Shown here: in pieces, positions 11,399-43,799 of the stretch
Layout: every line of letters begins with the position of its first letter
How positions within the stretch are numbered: position 1 is the stretch's first letter
NCBI GenBank assembly: GCA_009869945.1
Contig: WIXG01000038.1
Coordinates: 124,001-188,000, forward strand
Direction: 5' to 3'
Length of the DNA stretch: 64,000 bases
Source of the DNA: Mesaphorura yosii
Taxonomy: Eukaryota > Arthropoda > Collembola > Poduromorpha > Tullbergiidae
Translations under genes and position numbers: made by a program
Notes under the pieces: model-generated
The model's input: the letters and a program-made list of their open reading frames with translations, nothing else
Databases searched by the model: none
What the model was told of the DNA's origin: nothing

Positions 11399-12286
11399 AT
11401 GGAGAAGGTTCTTGCCGACAAGTTGTCGTCTGTGGTCAACGCTGTTGAGCAGCAGGTGGATGAGCAAATTGAGCACCTTCAAAATTTGGGCACGGATGAT
11501 TTGGAAAAACTGCGTGAAGAAAGGTTGAAGAAGCTGAAGAAAGATCGTGATCAGCATATTGAGTGGAAGTCACTTGTAAGATTGACAAATCCCTGACCAC
11601 ATAAGCCCTAATAGTCTTCAAGCTGGTTGATGCTTATGTCCTAATTGACTTTCTCAGGGCCATGGAGAGTACTCTGAAGTTCCAGAAGAAAAACAGCTCT
11701 TCGACGTCGTCAAGAAGTCAAAAAATGTGGTTTGCCATTTCTACCGCGACGAAACATTCCGATGCAAAATCGTGGACAGACATTTGAAAATTTTGGCTGC
11801 TGCCCACATGGAGACCAAATTCTGCAAGATTAATGCTGAGAAGTGCCCTTTTATTACCAGTAAGCCGCATAATTTCATAAAGCTAGATGTCTTCCCTTCA
11901 CTGCCATGGAGTTCTAAATGATACCGCGTTGAAAATTTTCAGAAAAGCTCTTAGTTGTGGTGTTGCCTTCGATTTTGCTCTTTGAAAAAGCGGTCGTGGT
12001 TGATCGCATCATTGGATTCACTGATTTGGGGAATCGTGACGATTTCCTCACGTGCGTCTTGGAATGGCGAATTGCTCAGAAAGACGTGATTTCATACAAG
12101 GGTGATAAAACGGCTCCTCCCAAGCCGAATGACAGACCCAACATCAGCTTCCACGATCGAAAAACAATTCGTGTTGGTCGAGACGAATCAGATTCATCTG
12201 AAGAGGAAGACATCAGCTCTCCTTTCAAGGACAAGGCTGCTTCCGGAGCTCCAGCTGACAGCATTAATTCCTTAAACATTACTTAA
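11399..12286 (+). CDS. TXNDC9: Thioredoxin domain-containing protein 9
   Basis: Exons 11399-11575, 11658-11859 and 11943-12286 join in frame to give 240 residues (human about 226). The order is an N-terminal coiled-coil rich in Lys and Glu (residues about 10-60), a thioredoxin-like fold with [18 protein letters not shown] and [10 protein letters not shown], and an acidic Ser/Asp/Glu tail. The redox CxxC motif is absent, as expected for the phosducin-like branch of the family. TXNDC9 binds the cytosolic chaperonin CCT/TRiC and modulates folding of actin and tubulin. The gene is tail-to-tail with HERC2, with 221 bases between stop codons, and head-to-head with the C16orf87-like gene. Confidence 0.95.
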
Positions 12287-12407
12287 TATCAAGAATAACT
12301 TCATTCCAGATTCCAAAACAAACATGCATTTCTTACTAAAATACTCTGTATTAATATATTTCTTAAAATCTCGCTTGTAACAATGGTATCACGATCACAA
12401 AATGAGT

Positions 12408-12413
12408 ATTAAA
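12408..12413 (+). terminator. Candidate poly(A) signal of TXNDC9
   Basis: ATTAAA, the commonest variant of AATAAA, 122 bases after the TXNDC9 stop. I saw no canonical AATAAA between the two convergent stop codons. Confidence 0.45.
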
Positions 12414-12462
12414 GTTATATACTAAAATGAACACGTTACTAGCAGTATCAATCTTTGTATGA

Positions 12463-12468
12463 TTTAAT
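12463..12468 (-). terminator. Candidate poly(A) signal of HERC2
   Basis: ATTAAA on the minus strand, 40 bases after the HERC2 stop codon. With the TXNDC9 signal at 12408 this puts the two 3' ends next to each other. Confidence 0.4.
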
Positions 12469-12507
12469 GACTAAGCGTAGTTCGCGGAGAAACATAGGTG
12501 TCTCGTT

Positions 12508-33137
<20,630 letters not shown>

Positions 33138-33976
33138 GGCCGTAAGATAAGTGGGCTATCAACCCTGCACGAAACACATATTCTATTCACGGAATCTATG
33201 AAGTACGAATCAAGTGTATCGAGAAGCCTGAATGTGATAACTGACCAGGATATGTATGATATGACGCATAAGCATTACTTCTTTCAGATCAACTGTCGCC
33301 TGAGAAGATTAGACGAAATTATCTGAACTGACACTTGCACCTGAGAAAAAAGGGAACGCCGACAGGTGAGCAAAGTATCGATAAAACTTTTTAATGAGAC
33401 TGTCAAGTTTTGCCTGTTTCAGCACTTTCCACATTTCATTCCAAGATTTCCTGAGAGTCAAAGCAATCAGCACACGAGCTGAATTTCTGACTTGGAACTA
33501 CTTAAATTATTCCTAGCTGTATAAAAGCTAATGAACACCAGAATTGATGGGATTAGATCGATGACTTTAATTGAGACACTTCACGTCTCACATTATTTAC
33601 ATTACGAGCTATTCAAATGCTTCTTATGCCGCCTCGACAAGAAATACGTCCAGTTGAAAGGGTTTTTGGCTTTTGGGAAGATAGCGAGTAACAAATCAAA
33701 CCAACAACGTGGGAATCCAAAAATAATGAAGAAAGCCGCTTCTTGTGTTTCCTCGCAATCACTCGCAATTGACTATTGGTACCGATCACTGATAAAGAGA
33801 CCTGTATTCAGTTTTAAGAAGATTTCAGTAGTTTAGCGGTTACAAAATCGAAGAAGATTCATATGAGAAGCTGGGGTAAGAGTCGAAGATCCTAAACAAA
33901 AGGTAAGACTAAACTTCCCAAAGTTTCGGTTCCGCACCGATGATTCTGTTAAAGTGACTGATTCCATTTTGTCGTT
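33138..33976. promoter_or_regulatory. Divergent promoter region, HERC2 / NUP37
   Basis: About 840 bases between divergent start codons. A donor-like AAAAG|GTAAGA at 33903 with acceptors ending at 33984 or 34014 suggests a short 5' UTR intron for NUP37. No core promoter motif can be assigned. An unrecognised plus-strand ORF at 33531-33836 has no support. Confidence 0.45.
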
Positions 33977-35704
33977 ATGTGCAGGGAAAGCAAGGTCAGT
34001 GAAGATAATTGCAGGATGGAGGATACAAAACTGAACCAAGCTATTGTGTCCAAATCGGAATACGTGGAGTCCTCATCCTTTAATCGACATTTTGAGCATC
34101 AGTCTCTGCACAAGCCGTTTGCATCATCGAGAAAAATTGAGAGAAACAGGTTTAATCCATACGCGACAGGTGCTGGCCCGGAATCCACTCCAACCACTTT
34201 ACCCGGAATTGAGATACCCGACAAACCTCAAAACTGGCCCAGGGAAGGAGAAAATTGTGGCGAAGGCTTTGTGCGAACGGCTGAACGTAAAAAGAGGCCC
34301 GCCAAGTTAAACTGCTACGAACCTTCTCAATGGATTCCGGTGGGAGAAAGAGTTCTCAGTATTCATCCCATCCACCACGAGCTTGGAAATGACGTTCTTG
34401 GAGTCAGATTCGAGAGCCGAATCGAGATCCACGCTCTTCGATTAAGGGTAGGTTTTCTAACCATTATGATCTAGATCAAATAGTTATTTTTTGAAGGAAT
34501 TTCAATGCATTGATACCTCGCTTTTAATATTAACAGACTGTCAAAAATGATGAGTTCTTCACCTTGCAAAAAATTCAGGAGTTTACGATAAGTGAAGACG
34601 ACTTTGTGAGTACAATGGCGATAGGATTTAATTCCAACATAGGAATTGGAGGAAAGAAGCTGGTGTACGCATTTGCCCTGCATGATAAGACGCAGGTGTA
34701 TTATGTAAAAGATGAGCCGACATCATTTCTTCCTTTCCAGCCGAGCCTCACCCTTGCCGATACTGATTTCGTAAGATGAAATTTTTAGTCTTATTGGTAT
34801 TGAAATATGAACAATGCATTTAATCGTCCATAAATTGCGTGCGCAGGTAAAATGCTTCAACGGACACAGCACACCGATACGAACATTAACATTTGATGGC
34901 GAAAATGGCAAATACTTGGCTTCGTTGGCCACGGACCTGGTATGCAAAGTTTGGAATGTGGAAACTGGAAGGCAGCACAGTGAGGTATCCCTCGAGTCAG
35001 AAGGTGGGTTGGAGAAAAGTGGTTGATCTGGATCTGTTTACATTTAATATTTTGATTAACTTGTGCTTTCAGGGGTTGCAGTTCACTTCCACCGAGGAGA
35101 GTCGAATAAAATTATGATTGCCGAAAGAAACGGATGGATCAAGATTTATGACCTGAAAAGCATGGCAGTTTTAGCTGCTATATTTGCAACAGCGGCGCCA
35201 TTGTTTACTGCCGAGTGGTCGCCCTTTGACACAAATGCAGTTGCTGCCGGCGTTACAAACAAGGTGCATCTGTTTCGTCAGGTTAACAGGAATTGCGAGT
35301 AAGTTTTGATATCATTAGACATGTTACTGCCATTATTCATTGTTACAATATTCACTTTTGTATGTGATGTGATGTAGACTTGTCAAAACTGCTGAGAGTC
35401 GTGGATTGAATACTATAATCAGACTCTGTCCATCGGATCGCTTCCTCTATGCAACTTTCAGCAAATTCAAAAATGATTTGCGCGTGTTTCATGCCCAAAT
35501 GCAGACACCTATTTGGACTCAGACTGAGAAGGTCCGTTAGCATTCTTCTAATATTAAGAAAGTCGACCCGGATTTGTAGTTTGCATGATTGACGCTTATT
35601 TTTTGGATCAGGAGGTGCAATGGATTGAATGGGTTTACGGCAAGCCATTTTTAATGGCTTGTGTTGGCGAGAACATCGAATTCTACGAAGCCACTGCGTA
35701 CTGA
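33977..35704 (+). CDS. NUP37: Nucleoporin NUP37 (WD-repeat)
   Basis: Six exons, 33977-34447, 34537-34770, 34847-35003, 35073-35298, 35378-35531 and 35612-35704, join in frame to give 444 residues. The second Met (ATG at 34016, residue 14) directly follows an acceptor-like ATTGCAG and may be the true start, giving 431 residues. WD-repeat blocks match NUP37: CFNGHSTPIRTLTFDGENG, LVCKVWNVE, then GVAVHFHRGESNKIMIAERN and IKIYDL. NUP37 is a beta-propeller of the NUP107-160 Y-complex of the nuclear pore scaffold and also acts at kinetochores. The protein is about 110 residues longer than human NUP37 (about 326) because of a basic, Pro-rich N-terminal extension. The donor of exon 5 (AAG|GTCCGT) is weak but phase-consistent. 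It is tail-to-tail with MRPL23. Confidence 0.88.
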
Positions 35705-35773
35705 AAATATTAAATTGTTAAATTCCGCATTTTCCAACATTTTAAGAGCTGTATTGAAAAACTACAGTGAAGT

Positions 35774-35785
35774 TTTATTAATAAA
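35774..35785. terminator. Palindromic bidirectional poly(A) signal, NUP37/MRPL23
   Basis: TTTATTAATAAA is a perfect 12-base palindrome carrying AATAAA on both strands: plus 35780-35785, 76 bases after the NUP37 stop, and minus 35779-35774, 108 bases after the MRPL23 stop. The only other signal nearby is an overlapping plus-strand AATAAA at 35784-35789. Confidence 0.65.
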
Positions 35786-35886
35786 TAAAATTCAATAACT
35801 TATGTACAAGTTTTGGGCATTTTTCTGTCGTTCGTATTTTAATACTACCGAAAACTTAAAACTAGAAAATAGATTCTTATCGACTC

Positions 35887-36592
35887 CTAAGAAAACCAGC
35901 CAGGCAAGCCTGGTTTTGTTTGGCCACCGTCCAGTATATTTGAGTAAGATTGTTTGGTCTCGCTCATGGCCTTCTTCTCTTCCTCAATTTCCTTCTCCAA
36001 TTTATCCTTCGGACAAATTTCTGGAAATTCAAACTTTTGGTTTTCGGGCTGAAATTAAAATTTTGAAGCACGTAATTAGAACAAATGGAAGTAGTTGTAT
36101 TCTAACCTAAGGCTATATGGTGGACATACCAAAGTGATTATACAAACTTTGTAATCGTCATCCTTCACAACGTATTGTTCCTTGGAGACTCTTCGGGTCC
36201 CACCTGCAAAGACACCACCAATGAATATCCAGTCAATAGTCAATATACTTAACCAATCAGAAAGAATATTAATGAATAACTTACCCATTTGAATATAGGC
36301 TCGAATATCGACTGGATGTATATTGTATATTTTCTCCAAATAATTTTTAATGTCATACTTGCTCATTCCCATCGACACATGAAACATGACCTGATTAGAT
36401 TTCTGCTCACTCTGCTTGGTATTCTTGACTAATTTCATCCAAAAGTTTGGCAGGAATACTCTCAGCTGTGGATTACCTTTTTGGTAAATCGGATACCTGC
36501 AAGATTAGACTCCAACAATAGTACTGGCTTGCATAACGTATAAATTGATGATGGAATGATGATACTGATTAAGCTTACCAGCGACTAGACAT
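35887..36592 (-). CDS. MRPL23: Mitochondrial ribosomal protein uL23m
   Basis: Exons 36592-36579 (14 bases), 36496-36285, 36203-36130 and 36048-35887 join in frame to give 153 residues, the same length as the human protein. It begins MSSRWYPIYQKGNPQLRVFL, contains YDIKNYLEKIYNIHPVDIRA and DDDYKVCIITL, and ends GLPGWFS, matching the family's start, core fold and SWFG-like terminus. MRPL23 is a large-subunit protein of the mitochondrial ribosome near the polypeptide exit tunnel; it is nuclear encoded and imported. The first coding exon encodes only four complete codons and splits the Trp codon. The gene is head-to-head with NAT10 (390 bases between starts) and tail-to-tail with NUP37. Confidence 0.95.
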
Positions 36593-36982
36593 TTCGTTGG
36601 ACAGCCTTGAACTGAACAGAAACAACTTTTCCAGTCAGTCCAGACTGATAACTACGCACGAGTTGTTTACTTTTCAACACTTTTTTTATTGGTTTTGGAT
36701 AACTTCGATGTTGTAAATTATAATCAGCAGAGGCACAGAATTTACTTTTTGAGTTGAGAGCACATGCAATAGCTGATTCGTTCATTCTGGCTTATTCCTT
36801 GCCGATTCAAATCAAGGAGAAGCGGTGCACGGCAAACCTCGGTACTATTCACATGCACGTGGATGCTCAACAATTTCGACAGGATAAGCTTCGGAAGTTT
36901 CAGGATTTGGTTACTTGTACTCGCGAACTCATTCAGTTCAGTGAACAATTCAGTGACTTCGTAGTGACAATTTGGCTTCAAA
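36593..36982. promoter_or_regulatory. Divergent promoter, MRPL23 / NAT10
   Basis: Only 390 bases separate the two start codons, so both promoters and 5' UTRs share this segment. No TATA element stands out. An 82-codon plus-strand ORF (36754-37002) covers much of it and overlaps the NAT10 start in another frame. Confidence 0.6.
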
Positions 36983-39900
36983 ATGGTTCGCAAGAAGATT
37001 GATAATCGCATTCGAGTCTTAATTGAGAATGGCGTGAAAACCGGACACCGGACCATGTTTGTGGTTGTTGGAGATAAGGGCAGGGATCAGGTACAGTCCA
37101 ACAATTGTTGTGTCCAATCAGTGGATACGTCAGATCTGTAACTGTTGACTGTTGAACTTATTGTTCGAACAGGTGGTAATTCTTCATCACATGCTTTCGA
37201 AAACTGTCGTTAAAGCAAGACCAAACTTACTGTGGTGCTATAAGAAGGAGCTTGGATTCAGCAGGTACGAGAGAGCTTAAATGAAAGAGCGGTTGTTTAT
37301 TATTTATGGATTTATTGCAAATTGCAGCCACCGGAAGAAACGAATGCGACTGCTTCAAAAGAAGATTAAGTCTGGGAAAGTTGATGTTAACGAAGATGAT
37401 CCATTCGAGCTGTTCATCGCATCGACTAATATTCGCTACTGTTATTACTCCGAAACACACAAAATATTGGGAAACACTTTTGGAATGTGTGTCCTGCAAG
37501 ATTTTGAGGCCTTGACTCCGAATTTGCTGGCAAGAACAATTGAAACTGTGGAAGGAGGCGGAATAATTGTAATCCTGTTACGGACCATCTCATCTCTTAA
37601 GCAACTCTTTGCAATGAACATGGACGTTCATTCCAGATTTCGGACAGAAGCACATCAAGACGTGGTTTGCAGATTCAACGAAAGGTGATTTACAAAATAC
37701 ATTTTCTCTGCGTTTGTAATTTTTGATAATCCTGACACGCTCAATTCTGCTAAAAGGTTCATATTGACATTGGGATCTTGCGAGAACTGCATTGTGATGG
37801 ACGACAGCCTAAATATTCTTCCAATTTCGGCGAAGATTGCGAACATAACACCGGCTCCATCCGATATCGACAACACTGGAGAGTCGGCGGAATTGAAGGA
37901 GCTGAAACACAGTTTGTCCGACACTCAGCCAGTCGGAGTTCTTGTCGACTGCTGTAAAACTGTTGACCAGGTTCGAATTAAGCCCAAATAATAACTTCTT
38001 TCTGACAAATAATTATAGCCTCGCCCACAAATTATAATTAAATTATCGTCTCAATTTTAGGTGAAAGCGGTGCTAAAATTCATTGACGCAATCGCCGAGA
38101 AAACTCTTAACACGACAGTTTCTCTCACTGCAGCGAGAGGAAGAGGAAAGTCTGCCGCCTTGGGGATTTCAGTTGCAGCATCAATTGCATTCGGCTATTC
38201 AAATATTTATCTTACTAGTCCACATCCAGACAACCTTAAAACTCTATTTGAGTTTATTTTCAAAGGTATCGGAAATTGCGTGCTCTATTATCTATCCTTT
38301 CAGGCTGTCAGTATACGTTTAAAATATTATCCATTTAGGTTTTGATGCATTGGAATACAAAGAGCACGTTGACTACGATATCATTGCTTCCACAAATCCA
38401 GAGTTTAAGAATTCGATTGTCCGGATAAATGTGTTTGGAGGAGACCACAGACAAACCATTCAAGTATGAGCAGAGTTCATTAATCATCTATAACTTCGGA
38501 CTTGCACTAATCTTTTCCAAATTAATTTGGACAATTATTTAATTCGCAGTACATTCATCCGGCTGATGCTGGGAAACTGGGCCAAGCAGAATTGCTTGTG
38601 ATCGACGAAGCCGCAGCAATTCCTTTGCCATTCGTGAAGGCATTGTTTGGACCGTACTTGATTTTCCTGGCATCAACAATCAACGGCTACGAAGGAACGG
38701 GCCGCTCATTGTCTCTCAAATTAATTCAGCAGCTCCGAACTCAAAGTTCGACCACTCAAAGTAATGAGAGTAAAGGAATGTCCAAGGTGTCAGCCAGAGT
38801 TTTGAGTGAGGTAATGTTGATAGGCTGCATTTGCATTAGCTTTGGCAAATACAAAAAAATTCCACTTGTTTTATTCCCTTCAGATCACTTTGGAAGAGTC
38901 GATTCGGTATAAGCCTGGAGATGGGATAGAAGAATGGTTGACAAATTTGCTTTGTCTTGATGCAACTCTCACACCAACTCTCAGTATTGGGTGCCCTTCT
39001 CCGAAAGACTGTGAACTTTACTACATAAACAGGTACGCTCTAACTGAAAATGAAAATGACGAAGTCTAGTCAGCAAGCACAAAATATCGTCCTGACTTAA
39101 CTTTTTATGACTTTCTAGAGACACATTGTTCAGTTATCATAAAGCCTCTGAAGCATTTTTACACCAAATTATGAGTCTGTATGTTTCTTCGCATTACAAA
39201 GTAAGAATAAAGCATAAAATCGCTTAAGCATGTTTTTGAGTAACTAAAAATTGTGATCCTAGAATTCGCCGAATGATCTCCAAATGCTGTCCGACGCCCC
39301 CGCGCACCATCTCTTCTGTCTCCTTGGCCCAGTCAATCCAAATAAAAAGTCTCTACCAACGGCCTTAGTTGTTATTCAGGTAGGGCTCGAAGATTTGTTT
39401 TTGCTTTATTCCCTGCATCAATGAATACTTATTTCACTTACTTTTACTTATAATTTTTCATTTCATACCAGATTTGCTTGGAGGGTGAAATTTCCAAGGG
39501 CAGCATCTCGTCAGGATTAGCAAGAGGCAAGAAAGCTTCCGGGGACTTGATTCCTTGGACAGTGGCTCAACAATTCCAAGATCAAGATTTTCCCAGCTTG
39601 TCCGGCGCCAGAATCGTTCGCATCGCTACGCACCCTGACTATCAAGGAGTACGCCTTTAATTTAGTACATCGTGTGTTGTTTCCACGAGTTTTCTTAAAT
39701 TTCTATTTGTCTATTTCTACGTTTAGATGGGCTATGGATCACGGGCTTTAGAACTACTCGAGAACTATTTCGAGATGAAGATGATAAATATTGACGAGCC
39801 TGTTGAGACTGAAATTGAGCCGACCGAGGAAGTGGAAGTGGACTTGCTTAAGGAAAAAATAAGTAAGCAAAATTAAAATGTAAAGAGTTATGTCATCGTG

Positions 39901-41234
39901 ATCATTGTCACTTCTACTCCGTAACTACAACTCCTTCTTTTGTGTGCAGTGTCCCGGAAAAATTTGCCGCCGTTGCTACTGAAACTCAGTGAACGACAAC
40001 CAGAAAATTTGCATTACCTCGGAGTATCGTATGGACTTACCTTGTCTTTGTTGAAATTTTGGAAACGACCCGGGTTTGTTCCAGTGTACTTAAGGTATTG
40101 TACAGCCATGCAAATAATTTGATTCACAATTATTCTTACAGTCTTCTAACCGTTCCGATTTCACAGGCAAACTCCTAATGAATTAACTGGAGAACATTCG
40201 TGCATTATGCTCAAAGTTTTGAAGACAGACCACATGTTCGAGAGCGGGACGAGGGACAATACTTGGCTGAAGGAGTATTGGAACGATTTCAGGAGAAGAT
40301 TTATCTCGCTTCTGTCCTTCCAGTTCAGAACTTTTCATCCAACGTTGGCTCTTAGCTTGCTGCAGAATAAGAACGAGACTTTGGAACCGCCAACAGGTAT
40401 GTACTTGTACTGATTTGTCTTTAATTCGACCGGAATGTAATCTGATACCCATTGTGTTTCTTTTATTAATAGATGTCTCGGTGCTGGAGCTTCAGACTCA
40501 AATAACCCCATACGACATGAAAAGACTGGATCTGTACACGAAGAATATGGCTGACTACCATCTCGTCATGGACTTAATTCCTCCATTGAGCAGACTTTAT
40601 TTCATGAATAAGATGGGCGACATGCGTCTGACAGCTGTCCAATCGGTGACGAACATGTCTATGAGTTTATTTTGACCGTAATTAAAATTACACTTGGTTT
40701 ATGTTTCAGGCTATCATGATGGGGATTGGGCTTCAGCATAGAACCGTGGATGAGCTGGCTAAAGATTTGGATCTCCCAGCCACACAACTCTTGGGATTGT
40801 TCAACCGAAACATCCGGAAAATGCTCGACTACATGAATACAATACTCGAACAAAACATTTCATCTCAAATCAATGCATTCAGCGGCGGTTCGTCGGAAAC
40901 AAGAGAACGAGCTCCAATAACTCAAAGCTTGTCGAAGGAGTTGGAAGAAGGCGCTGAAGAACTACGCCAAAAGCAGCAGGCTGAGTTAGCAAAACTAAAG
41001 AACACTGAGCTCAGCCAATATGCGATTAAAGGTGACAATCAAACATGGTCGCAGGCTTTATCAACTGGACTCCCAAAGATGTCCGTCAGTATTAAGGTCG
41101 GACAGAAGCGAGTTGCTGGCGACGACGGCCCAAAACTAAACAAGAAAGGAAATGGCGAGGGTGGTTTCGGAAGAGGCTGGAAGAAAGTTGGTGGTGGCAA
41201 GAAGTTTAAACCAAAAAATTCGAAAAATAAGTAA
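36983..41234 (+). CDS. NAT10: RNA cytidine acetyltransferase NAT10/Kre33
   Basis: Sixteen exons join in frame to 1,031 residues (human 1,025): 36983-37090, 37173-37264, 37328-37684, 37757-37970, 38061-38265, 38339-38463, 38550-38810, 38884-39032, 39119-39200, 39263-39379, 39472-39648, 39727-39862, 39950-40094, 40167-40396, 40473-40645 and 40710-41234. The Walker A motif AARGRGKSAALG lies near residues 281-292, the helicase-like LLVIDEAAAIPLP follows, and the GNAT acetyl-CoA site RIATHPDYQGMGYGSRALEL spans exons 11-12. The tail is Lys/Gly-rich, as expected for a nucleolar protein. NAT10 uses ATP and acetyl-CoA to make N4-acetylcytidine in 18S rRNA and, with THUMPD1, in tRNA, and is needed for small-subunit assembly. 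All key motifs are intact. Confidence 0.97.
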
Positions 41235-41323
41235 AATTTTACTTGAACTAGATTGATTAGTATTAATTATCATTATATTGTGTACAGTGCAAAGAGTGCA
41301 AACCATTAATTTGAACTGTTCGC

Positions 41324-41337
41324 AATAAATTTTTATT
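41324..41337. terminator. Inverted pair of poly(A) signals, NAT10/ZNF330
   Basis: AATAAA on the plus strand (41324-41329, 90 bases after the NAT10 stop) is followed after two T residues by TTTATT (41332-41337), which is AATAAA for ZNF330 on the minus strand, about 219 bases after its stop. The two 3' ends should overlap by a few tens of bases. Confidence 0.6.
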
Positions 41338-41555
41338 AATTATTTTGACAATTACATCCATTACAATTATTAGTGGGAAAATTACATACTCCATCGCACG
41401 CACCAGCGTTGAAGGAAGACAAAATCGATAATACAAGGACTGCGAATTTTAATTTATGTTGATTGAAATTGGGGTTAAGGAAGATTCAGATTATTTAGCA
41501 TGTTCCTCCTCCGCTTCCGGTTCATTGCCTGTGCAAATAGAGAAGTATATCGCGG

Positions 41556-43799
<2,244 letters not shown>

